NCBI GenBank assembly: GCA_035630195.1
Contig: DASQLD010000055.1
Location: 1-6,178 of the forward strand
Direction: 5' to 3'
DNA from: DASQDN01 sp035630195
GTDB taxonomy: Bacteria; Acidobacteriota; Terriglobia; Bryobacterales; Bryobacteraceae
DNA: 6,178 bases
Shown: positions 1 through 5,657 of the stretch, one piece after another
Layout of the letters: every line of letters begins with the position of its first letter
How positions within the stretch are numbered: position 1 is the stretch's first letter
Notes under the pieces: model-generated
What the model was told of the DNA's origin: nothing
Databases searched by the model: none
Seen by the model: only the letters and a program-made list of their open reading frames with translations
Translations under genes and position numbers: made by a program

Positions 1-752
1 AGTTGTAGATCTGCCAGAGGAACGTAGAACGTCTGATAGCGGCGACCATCCGAGTATCGGCGACCATTAGGGTCCTCAACGAGCACGGTGGCGCGCTTAG
101 TCACCCGATTCACAACACCCGTCAATCGACGCCCGCCGAACTCGAAGGTAACGCGCGCCCCCGGCCGGATACCCGAGATAGCGGCGCGTTCCTTACGTGT
201 AATCAGGTTGTGAGTGTGCGATCGGTGCAGGAAGTACCTGGCTGCTATGTCCTGGAATCGCTCCGCCGTGCAATCGCTTTTGTCCCAACACAATTGCTCA
301 ACCAGGTGAGTCAGTTCGTGTTCAAAGATCCGTTGCATCGCTTCGAGACGATTCCTGCAGTCGAGTCCGCCTACTGTAACTGTTCTGTCATCCTCGCTGA
401 ACCCATCGAAAAGAGTACCGATTGCGACCGCGATCTCGAACCTAATCTCACCCGTCACTGATCGCAATCGAGTTGTCGTGCCGCCCACCCGCGTCATGCG
501 TCGCGATAAACGAAAGGTCAGCTTCCGGCCATTCAGAGTCCGCCGGCATAGACCCGCAAAGAAAACTCGATCGTAGGCCTCGAAACAAAACGCCAGATCT
601 TCCGGATGGATCGCCGTGAAAGACGCGCGACGGATGTAGCGGGAATGCTGAAGAATATCATGATAAATCCATTGGAGACGGGCGTGGATGGTCTCCTCCG
701 GCAGACTGAAAGAAAGAACCGCGGCGGTCAGTTCCTCTTTGGCTGTGGTCAT
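1..752 (-). CDS. SprT-like zinc metallopeptidase domain protein (3' end outside window)
   Basis: Reading the minus strand from the ATG at 752 gives 250 codons with no stop before the window edge, so the C-terminus is missing. The protein has an alpha-helical N-terminus. A segment at residues 59-67 (AYDRVFFAG) and another at 80-93 (FRLSRRMTRVGGTT) resemble the fold preceding the active site in SprT-like proteins. The zinc-site motif HELTH is at 145-149, followed by E152, and later histidines at 176, 179 and 181 could supply the third ligand. From about residue 195 a small beta-rich domain follows, with a short GRRY repeat near the edge. SprT/Spartan-type proteins cleave or bind proteins, in some cases protein-DNA crosslinks, but the substrate here is unknown. 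The family call rests on motif recognition. The gene is divergent from a HipA-like kinase gene. No good Shine-Dalgarno precedes the ATG, so a nearby alternative start is possible. Confidence 0.8.
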   Translation of the reverse strand, partial: MTTAKEELTAAVLSFSLPEETIHARLQWIYHDILQHSRYIRRASFTAIHPEDLAFCFEAYDRVFFAGLCRRTLNGRKLTFRLSRRMTRVGGTTTRLRSVTGEIRFEIAVAIGTLFDGFSEDDRTVTVGGLDCRNRLEAMQRIFEHELTHLVEQLCWDKSDCTAERFQDIAARYFLHRSHTHNLITRKERAAISGIRPGARVTFEFGGRRLTGVVNRVTKRATVLVEDPNGRRYSDGRRYQTFYVPLADLQ

Positions 753-780
753 GGGTATAGATGTTATTTTGCACGATTGT

Positions 781-812
781 TTGACAAGCCTACGAGATGG
801 GCAAGCTACACT
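781..812 (+). promoter_or_regulatory. Candidate promoter of the kinase gene, overlapping a divergent one
   Basis: A consensus TTGACA lies at 781-786, with TACACT at 807-812 as the best -10 (4 of 6 matches). The spacer is 20 bp, which is long for a sigma-70 promoter. A start a few bases after the -10 would give a leader of only about 5 nt before the ATG at 825. On the minus strand the same bases read TTGTCA (787 to 782), with TAACAT at 766-761 as a possible -10 for the SprT-like gene (15-bp spacer, short). The two -35 elements therefore overlap, and TTGT/ACAA at 777-787 forms a small inverted repeat there. The assignment is inference from weak matches. Confidence 0.35.
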
Positions 813-824
813 TTCGAAATAGCT

Positions 825-1607
825 ATGCTGCGAACTGTTCACGCTACCCGTTACGTCACACCGCTTCGTGAAGGCGGCTCCCTGCCTGCCATCGTCGAAG
901 CCGACGATCTCGGGTTATATGTGTTGAAGTTTCGCGGAGCCGGACAAGGTCCCTTAGCTCTCGTAGCCGAGCTACTGGCCGGTGAGATCGGCCGAGCGCT
1001 GGGCTTAAACGTACCGGCGATCGTTCTTGTCGATGTCGACCCCCTGCTCGGCCGCAATGAACCAGACCAGGAGATACGTGATCTTTTACAAGCCAGTGTC
1101 GGGTTGAATCTTGCGCTCGATTATCTTCCCGGCTCTGTTATGTTTGACCCGGCTGCGGGAGACAGGGCGGACCCGGAACTAGCTTCGTCCGCAGTCTGGT
1201 TCGATGCATTTATCACAAATGTGGACCGCACTGCTCACAACCCGAATCTGCTCTGCTGGCATAAATCGATCTATTTCATCGATCATGGCGCAGCACTGTA
1301 CTTTCATCACAACTGGCAGGACGTGAAACAGATGGCTTCAACACCATTTGCTCCGATTCGAAAACATGTGCTGCTGCCATGGGCATCGAAGATCCCGGAT
1401 GCCGATGCTCGCTTACGGCCGTTACTGACGAAATCGGTCTTCGACCAGATTGTCGGGCACGTGCCGGACGACTGGCTGCTACCTGTGCCTGGAGCGGAAA
1501 CTCCCTCAGCCAAACGCGCCGCTTACGTTCAATACTTCACGCAACGGCTGCTTGCCGCGCCGAGTTTCATAAAGGAGGCAATGCGTGCGCGCGCCGAGCT
1601 CCTTTGA
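825..1607 (+). CDS. HipA-family kinase (short HipA-like type)
   Basis: The product of 260 aa resembles the short stand-alone HipA-like kinases rather than full-length HipA (about 440 aa). Visible kinase features, numbered from the ATG at 825, are K35 in YVLKF (likely ATP-binding lysine); a helix at about 47-60 ending in LGLNVP; the catalytic-loop-like motif N132-V-D134-R followed by N139-P-N141; and D153 in FIDHG as a likely metal-binding aspartate. The D134 to N139 spacing equals that of the catalytic Asp and Asn in E. coli HipA. The frame is open upstream to an ATG at 606, but those 73 codons lie antisense to the SprT-like gene and do not look like kinase, so the ATG at 825 was chosen. It has no Shine-Dalgarno and may be leaderless. 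No HipB-like helix-turn-helix gene is adjacent. The 3' end overlaps the DUF3037 gene by 23 nt, which suggests a two-gene unit. Its phosphorylation target is unknown. Confidence 0.85.
   Translation: MLRTVHATRYVTPLREGGSLPAIVEADDLGLYVLKFRGAGQGPLALVAELLAGEIGRALGLNVPAIVLVDVDPLLGRNEPDQEIRDLLQASVGLNLALDYLPGSVMFDPAAGDRADPELASSAVWFDAFITNVDRTAHNPNLLCWHKSIYFIDHGAALYFHHNWQDVKQMASTPFAPIRKHVLLPWASKIPDADARLRPLLTKSVFDQIVGHVPDDWLLPVPGAETPSAKRAAYVQYFTQRLLAAPSFIKEAMRARAELL
1571..1578 (+). promoter_or_regulatory. Strong Shine-Dalgarno for the DUF3037 gene
   Basis: AAAGGAGG lies inside the end of the kinase gene and ends 6 nt before the GTG at 1585. It decides the start: the ATG at 1581 is only 2 nt from it and is in the kinase frame. 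Confidence 0.75.
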
Positions 1608-1971
1608 TTACGCTGTGCTCCGCATCGTTCCTCGCGTTGATCGTGAGGAATTCATCAATGCGGGAGTCATTCTTTATTGCAAAGCGCAGCATTTCCTCGC
1701 TGCCAAGGTTCACATCGACGAATCGCGTTTGCTGGCGCTATCTCCGGAGATCGACCCCGAGGTCGTACGCCTACACTTAGAGGCGTTCTCCAGAATCTGC
1801 AAAGGGGAGGTTGACGCGGGGCCGATCGCTGCTTTGCCGCAGCGGGAGCGATTCCATTGGCTTGTCGCTCCTCGCAGCACGATCATACAGGTTTCGCCCG
1901 TTCATACCGGTCTCAGTGAAGCCCCGCATCTCTGCCTTGAAAAACTGTTCGAGCAGCTTGTGCTGATCTGA
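1585..1971 (+). CDS. DUF3037 domain protein, partner of the HipA-like kinase
   Basis: The product is a 128-aa soluble protein that I recognise as DUF3037, a family without known function whose members are often found beside short HipA-like kinases. The family-like start is FDYAVLRIVPRVDREEFINAGVILYC (residues 7-32). A middle section with alternating charged and hydrophobic residues follows, then HWLVAPRSTIIQ (about 90-101) and a C-terminal amphipathic helix ending in EKLFEQLVLI. There is no signal peptide or membrane segment. The GTG start is supported by an AAAGGAGG at ideal spacing and overlaps the kinase stop by 23 nt, so translational coupling is likely. By inference it could be the substrate, regulator or antitoxin-like partner of the kinase. 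Nothing in the sequence distinguishes these roles. Confidence 0.82.
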   Translation: MRAPSSFDYAVLRIVPRVDREEFINAGVILYCKAQHFLAAKVHIDESRLLALSPEIDPEVVRLHLEAFSRICKGEVDAGPIAALPQRERFHWLVAPRSTIIQVSPVHTGLSEAPHLCLEKLFEQLVLI

Positions 1972-1988
1972 ACCCGGCTCTGAACGCT

Positions 1989-2005
1989 TGCGGGAGACGT
2001 CCGCA
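1989..2005. terminator. Weak hairpin between convergent genes
   Basis: TGCGGG and TCCGCA pair over six positions (one a G-U wobble) around a 5-nt loop, in the 65-bp gap between the convergent DUF3037 and creatininase-family genes. No T-run follows on either strand, so intrinsic termination is uncertain. The position between converging genes is the main support. Confidence 0.3.
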
Positions 2006-2036
2006 TCCGCGATTCGTTGTTAGCGCATAATTTGAA

Positions 2037-2837
2037 CTAATGATGGTCCACTCTTGGATCGATCTCTCGCGCACGGAGTTCCTGAATCAGCTTCACCATC
2101 CGCTCCGTCACTGCCTCTACAAAGCGGCGCCCCTTCTCAACACTCGCCTTCGTGGGATCGCCCAACGTGCCCGTACGCGAATAGCGGCTGAAAAACTCTT
2201 GGAAAAATACCGGCGACGGGGCCTGCAGATCCCAGTAGAAGTGTTCTGACCGCTTTACAGGAATATCGCGCTCAGCCTTACCCATTTGCACGAGATCCCC
2301 GCGCAAGTATAACAATACCGAGGTCTCGAGTTCACAGCCGTGGGCCATGCCTCCGGGATACTCGGACTCGCGAAGCTCCTTGAACAACTCCTTCGGAATA
2401 AGATTCCACCAGGGGATCATCGCCGCAATCGACGCCGTCTCATTGGTGATATTTCTGGCTGCAATATCGAGGTAAGGAACGTTGCTGCCATGCCCGTTCA
2501 CCAAAAGGATCTTGCGGAATCCATGATGAGCCAAGCTCCGTCCAATGTCGGTCACGTATTGAATGAACGTCTCTCCCCGGACGGATATCGTACCGGGAAA
2601 GTCGAGATGATGCTCATTGAACGCATAGTAGACCGATGGCATCAGAACAGCCTCAGAGGGAATCTGCGCCACGGCGCGATGCGACATCTCGGTCGCCGTC
2701 AGTACATCCGTGACGAGCGGCAAGTGCGGTCCGTGCTGTTCGATCGTACCGACAGGAAGAACAGCCACGCGGTTCTGCGCTACGGCTTCGCGAATCTCTG
2801 GCCATGTAAACTCTTCGTACTTATAGCGTGCAGACAT
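2037..2837 (-). CDS. Creatininase-family metal-dependent amidohydrolase
   Basis: The product of 266 aa is near the family's usual length (about 240-270). Family hallmarks occur in order: LPVGTIEQHGPHLPL (27-41) with E33 and H35, then D44; FNEHHLDFPGTIS (73-85); KILLVNGHGSN (109-119) with H116; and MAHGCELETS (164-173) with E169. E33, H35, D44, H116 and E169 are the expected two-metal site. The common HAGE form is HGCE here. The family includes creatininase, the mycofactocin maturation protein MftE and formamide hydrolases acting on cyclic or linear amides. The sequence does not indicate which substrate applies, so calling it creatininase would be too specific. There is no signal peptide, so it is cytoplasmic. 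It is divergently transcribed from the Tat-exported enolase-superfamily gene across 51 bp. The ATG at 2837 follows a TATAAT closely and has only a distant GGAGAGG, so the mRNA may be nearly leaderless. Confidence 0.9.
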   Translation of the reverse strand: MSARYKYEEFTWPEIREAVAQNRVAVLPVGTIEQHGPHLPLVTDVLTATEMSHRAVAQIPSEAVLMPSVYYAFNEHHLDFPGTISVRGETFIQYVTDIGRSLAHHGFRKILLVNGHGSNVPYLDIAARNITNETASIAAMIPWWNLIPKELFKELRESEYPGGMAHGCELETSVLLYLRGDLVQMGKAERDIPVKRSEHFYWDLQAPSPVFFQEFFSRYSRTGTLGDPTKASVEKGRRFVEAVTERMVKLIQELRAREIDPRVDHH

Positions 2838-2845
2838 GAAAGGCG

Positions 2846-2851
2846 ATTATA
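2846..2851 (-). promoter_or_regulatory. Candidate -10 box of the creatininase-family gene
   Basis: A perfect TATAAT on the minus strand ends 8 nt before the ATG at 2837, so transcription would begin at or just before the start codon. The only -35-like hexamer is TTGTGC at 2878-2873, with a long 21-bp spacer. It lies in the 51-bp gap shared with the divergent gene at 2889. For that gene the best -10 is TATGCT at 2865-2870, without a clear -35. Confidence 0.4.
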
Positions 2852-2888
2852 TCCTCTCCGGTGATATGCTTGGCACAAACTTTTCACA

Positions 2889-4160
2889 ATGATCACCCGT
2901 CGAGACTTCCTAGGTTCTGCCGCAAGCGCAGCCGCCGCGGGCATTGCGGCCTTAACTTCACCGGAAGGTCTTCTCGCGCAGGCGCGTGAGAAGGCAAAAC
3001 CGTTGCACTTGAAGATCACCGATTTGAAAACTTTCATCGTCAATCGCGGTGGTCCGAATGCCTCCAATTATGTCTTCGTCAAGATCTACACGAGTCAAGG
3101 CCTTACCGGATTGGGCGAGGGATCCGTCACCAGCAAAGAAGCCACCGTGGCCGCCGCCATCGATGAACATAAGCGCTACCTTGTGGGCAAGGACGCGGCC
3201 GACATCGAGATGCACTGGCAGGCGATGTATCGATGGCCGCGCTGGCGCAACGGTCCCATCTTGAACTCTGCGATCAGCGCGGTCGAGATCGCCTTGTGGG
3301 ACATTGTCGGACAGGGCCTCGGCCAACCCATCTACAAGCTCATTGGGGGCAAAGCTCGAGAGCGCGTTCAAATGTACGTGCACGCGGGTGGCAATTCGCC
3401 CCAGCAATATGCGCAAACTTGGCTTCAGGCAAAACAGGAAGGGTGGACCGGATGCAAAGCAGCATTCATCACCACGCAAGGGGACGTCATCTATCCAGTG
3501 CGTTCAGTACGCGAAGGGATTGCCAATCTCAAGGCAGTTCGGGAAGCTGTTGGGGAGGATTTTCGCATTTGCATTGACGTACACGGAAAGACAACTCCGA
3601 CCATGGCAATCGATTTCTGCCGAAGGGCCGAAGAATATAGTCCCTACTTCGTTGAAGAAGCCACACAAATTGAAGATCTCGATGAGCTCGCTCTTCTGCG
3701 AAGCAAGACACGTATTCCTCTGGCAACCGGCGAACGTCTCACCACGAAATATGGGTTCAACCAGATCTGTCATCGTCATCTGGTCGACTACGTTCAGCCC
3801 GACGTCGTTCATTGCGGGGGAATTCTGGAGATGAAGAAGATCGCCACTATCGCGGAAGCCTATCGCATTGAACTCGCGCCACACAATCCACAAAGTGACG
3901 TCAGCACCCTCGCTTCCTTACAGGTCGACTTCTCCACCCCAAACTTCGCGATTCAGGAAATCACACACCGCGGCAACGAGCAATATTGGAAGGACCTCTT
4001 TTATGGTGGCGGCATCACATACGAAAAGGGCTTCGCGCTGCCACCTGATCGTCCTGGCCTGGGAGTAAATCTCGATGAAGCGGTAGCGGCAAAGCGTCCG
4101 TATCAGCCGCACACACGGCAGCAGCTACGATTCCCGGACGGAAGCATCGCGGATCACTAG
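2889..4160 (+). CDS. Tat-exported mandelate racemase/muconate lactonizing enzyme family protein (galactonate dehydratase-like)
   Basis: The 423-aa product starts with a twin-arginine signal: TRRDFLGS at residues 3-10, an Ala-rich hydrophobic stretch, and an AQA cleavage site around 30-32. The mature part is an enolase-superfamily enzyme with an N-terminal capping domain (about 40-160) and then the barrel. Active-site residues are D230 and H232 in IDVHGK, E256 in FVEE, E282 in TGERL, D305 in QPD paired with H332 in LAPHNP, and E357 in IQE. This is the metal-ligand and His-Asp dyad set of the D-galactonate dehydratase-type branch, which removes water from acid sugars after proton abstraction. 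The usual EEP is EEA here. Substrate is not determinable; other acid-sugar dehydratases or RspA-like members fit. Tat export implies folding with its Mg ion before reaching the periplasm. The ATG at 2889 is fixed by the Tat motif directly after it. No Shine-Dalgarno is present. It is divergent from the creatininase-family gene. Confidence 0.9.
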   Translation: MITRRDFLGSAASAAAAGIAALTSPEGLLAQAREKAKPLHLKITDLKTFIVNRGGPNASNYVFVKIYTSQGLTGLGEGSVTSKEATVAAAIDEHKRYLVGKDAADIEMHWQAMYRWPRWRNGPILNSAISAVEIALWDIVGQGLGQPIYKLIGGKARERVQMYVHAGGNSPQQYAQTWLQAKQEGWTGCKAAFITTQGDVIYPVRSVREGIANLKAVREAVGEDFRICIDVHGKTTPTMAIDFCRRAEEYSPYFVEEATQIEDLDELALLRSKTRIPLATGERLTTKYGFNQICHRHLVDYVQPDVVHCGGILEMKKIATIAEAYRIELAPHNPQSDVSTLASLQVDFSTPNFAIQEITHRGNEQYWKDLFYGGGITYEKGFALPPDRPGLGVNLDEAVAAKRPYQPHTRQQLRFPDGSIADH

Positions 4161-4263
4161 GCCACCCGATCTCAAACTTTCCCGATCATTGCTGAGTGAG
4201 GCGGAATATAAATCGCGGCGTACTGCTGCTCGCACATAAGAGTAGTCGAGCGACGTAGTTATG

Positions 4264-4280
4264 TAGATAATTTGTATCTA
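4264..4280. repeat. AT-rich inverted repeat, possible operator
   Basis: TAGATA and TATCTA form a perfect 6-bp inverted repeat around a 5-nt centre, about 110 bp upstream of the HEAT-protein start. The symmetry is visible. Regulator binding is only inferred from position. Confidence 0.3.
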
Positions 4281-4314
4281 ATCCCTTCCAACAGTATCCA
4301 AGTATAGGTCGATG

Positions 4315-4324
4315 CGAGATCTCG
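4315..4324. repeat. Perfect 10-bp palindrome near the HEAT-gene promoter
   Basis: CGAGATCTCG is a perfect palindrome just downstream of TATAGG (4303-4308). If that hexamer is a -10 box, the palindrome would cover the transcription start. A chance occurrence is quite possible. Confidence 0.25.
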
Positions 4325-4392
4325 AAGCCCAACCGGCCGGCACCGCTGCCGACGAGTTATCGCCCGTCAGGTGCAATATGGCTGGAATCAGC

Positions 4393-5222
4393 ATGAAACT
4401 CGAAAGGACGCTCAGATATCGGGCAGGTATGTTTCTTGCATGTATTGCTTTTTTTGCTTGCACACCATTGACAGCACGGAGCAATGCCGACAAAGCCTGG
4501 AACGTTCGGATACCGGTCTCGCCGAGCACAGTGTCGAGCCCAGATCACGGGCGGTTCATGCGCTCGGCTTAATTCCGGCAAATCCGAGAGCGCAGGAGCA
4601 GGCGCAAAAGGCTTTGGGGGATCACTCGGGGCTAGTGCGCTCGGCAGCAGCAAATGCTCTGGGCGCAATGGGCGCCAAAGCCGCTATACCGAAGCTGATG
4701 GCAGCCTTGAAGGACAAAGACGTAGAGGTCGTGCTTGCTTCTGCGGCGTCGCTGCATCGATTGCAGGATCCTGGCGCATATCCTGTGTACTATGCAATTC
4801 TCTCGGGCGAAAAGAAGAGCGGTGAGAGCTTGATCGATTCGGAGCTCAAAATGGTCAAAGATTCGAAGGCCATGGCCAAGCTGGGCTTCGAGCAATGTAT
4901 CGGTTTCATTCCTTTCGCAGGCGTGAGCTATTCCGTGTTCAAAGAGATCAGCAAAGACGATACATCGCCAATTCGCGCCGCAGCAGCACAAAAGCTGGCG
5001 CATGATCCTGATCCACGTTCAGGCAAAGCGCTGGTGACCGCAGCAACTGACAAAAAATGGCTTGTTCGAGCGGCTGCTGTTGACGCGATTGCGAGGCGAG
5101 GAGATCCGACGCTCTTGCCCGGCGTGGCGCCTCTGTTAACGGACGAAAATGAATCCGTTCGATACAATGCGGCGGCGGCGATCATTCACCTCAGCGCCGG
5201 GGGCGCCAAAAGGCAGCGATAG
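4393..5222 (+). CDS. Exported HEAT-repeat protein, apparent frameshift near 4507
   Basis: The gene lies in two frames. From the ATG at 4393 the first frame encodes a Sec-type signal peptide (MKLERTLRYR, then a hydrophobic core AGMFLACIAFFAC) followed by NADKAWNV. The second frame continues with DTGLAEHSVEPRSRAVHALG and runs to the TAG at 5222. Adding one base near 4507 joins them as KAWNV-x-DTGLAE, about 277 aa. The second frame alone is open from an ATG at 4371, but its first 45 or so residues are unrelated to HEAT repeats. The body has HEAT-type helix pairs (LVRSAAANALGAMG; KDVEVVLASAASLHRL; SPIRAAAAQKLA; WLVRAAAVDAIARRGD; SVRYNAAAAIIHL), interrupted by a hydrophobic Gly-rich insert CIGFIPFAGVSYSVF. 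Such proteins act as protein-binding scaffolds; the partner is unknown. FFAC is a poor lipobox, so a lipoprotein is less likely. The break could be a sequencing error or a recent loss. Its stop is 15 bp from the convergent SnoaL-like gene. Confidence 0.78.
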
Positions 5223-5237
5223 TCGGTCCGTAGAGTT

Positions 5238-5657
5238 TCAAACCAAGCCGGCAGCGCGGCTGAAAGCCAACGTATCCGGCAGGCCAAAGAACTCAATCGC
5301 CTTGCCCTCACGGATTGTCCAGACATGAATGGTGTCCGTGTCGACGGATCCACCTGCCTCGCGATGTACGCCGGTCTCACGAGCCAGCACGACGACGCGA
5401 TCCCCTTCGGCAATATACTCAATCGGCTCTATTTTGAAGTTCTCCCATTCCGTCGCGAGCCGGACGAAAACCTTATTAAAGATTTCGCTCGGACCCCGAA
5501 AAGGGCTGCCCTCGGCATAAAAAACATTATCCGGGTAAGTCCAAAGGATCTCGGAATCGAAGGACGCAAGAACAGCCGCGGCATCGCCTCTCCCAAAAGC
5601 CTCATAGAGGCCTTTCACGAAATCCTTGTTCGATGCGACCTCACTTAGTGCTGACAC
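5238..5657 (-). CDS. SnoaL/NTF2-like domain protein
   Basis: From the GTG at 5657 the product is 139 aa, typical for a single NTF2-like cone fold. Family features are the N-terminal helix NKDFVKGLYEAFGRGDAAAV (11-30), then LASFDSEILWTYP, FRGPSEIFNKVF, the strand pair IEYIAEGDRVVVLARETG, and the C-terminal IHVWTIREGKAIEFFGLPD. The fold includes ketosteroid isomerase, polyketide cyclases and many uncharacterised small-molecule-binding proteins, so no reaction can be assigned. A longer frame starts at an ATG at 5741 but lies wholly inside the upstream gene and reads as Arg-rich non-family sequence. The GTG has GGAGG 6 nt upstream, which fixes the start. It overlaps the end of the cysteine-rich gene by 17 nt, so the two are probably translated from one mRNA and coupled. 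There is no signal peptide. Confidence 0.85.
   Translation of the reverse strand: MSALSEVASNKDFVKGLYEAFGRGDAAAVLASFDSEILWTYPDNVFYAEGSPFRGPSEIFNKVFVRLATEWENFKIEPIEYIAEGDRVVVLARETGVHREAGGSVDTDTIHVWTIREGKAIEFFGLPDTLAFSRAAGLV

Larger units (their letters stand above)
4161..4392. other. Non-coding gap before the HEAT-repeat gene
   Basis: The 232 bp following the enolase-superfamily gene carry no convincing gene. An open frame from the ATG at 4312 runs in phase into the HEAT-protein signal peptide, but its first 27 residues do not look like protein and a start at 4393 fits better. The gap holds two short palindromes (4264-4280 and 4315-4324) and a possible -10, TATAGG, at 4303-4308 without a well-spaced -35. 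No terminator with a T-run was seen after 4160. Confidence 0.45.

Noticed and set aside
40..67. Direct repeat of CGGCGACCAT, 18 bp apart
   Set aside because: It encodes a repeated GRRY-type hexapeptide in the C-terminal beta-domain of the SprT-like protein; two copies are not a CRISPR or mobile-element signal.
210..461. Plus-strand open frame of 83 codons
   Set aside because: It is a shadow of the minus-strand SprT-like gene, which has clear family motifs in its own frame.
606..824. N-terminal extension of the kinase frame back to an ATG at 606
   Set aside because: It lies antisense to well-supported SprT-like coding sequence, shows no kinase-like sequence, and the kinase family begins near the ATG at 825.
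2340..2864. Plus-strand open frame of 174 codons
   Set aside because: It lies antisense to the creatininase-family gene, whose metal-site motifs are unambiguous; the plus-strand reading shows no recognisable domain.
4225..4258. Imperfect hairpin around CTCG/CGAG after the enolase-superfamily gene
   Set aside because: The pairing is interrupted beyond a few bases and no T-run follows.
4371..4509. HEAT protein starting at the ATG at 4371 without a frameshift
   Set aside because: The first 45 or so residues are not HEAT-like, while the overlapping frame gives a good signal peptide and a family-like junction that joins the HEAT frame with one added base.
5247..5264. AGCCG/CGGCT hairpin as a terminator for the HEAT gene
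   Set aside because: It is only 5 bp with no T-run and lies within the coding end of the SnoaL-like gene.
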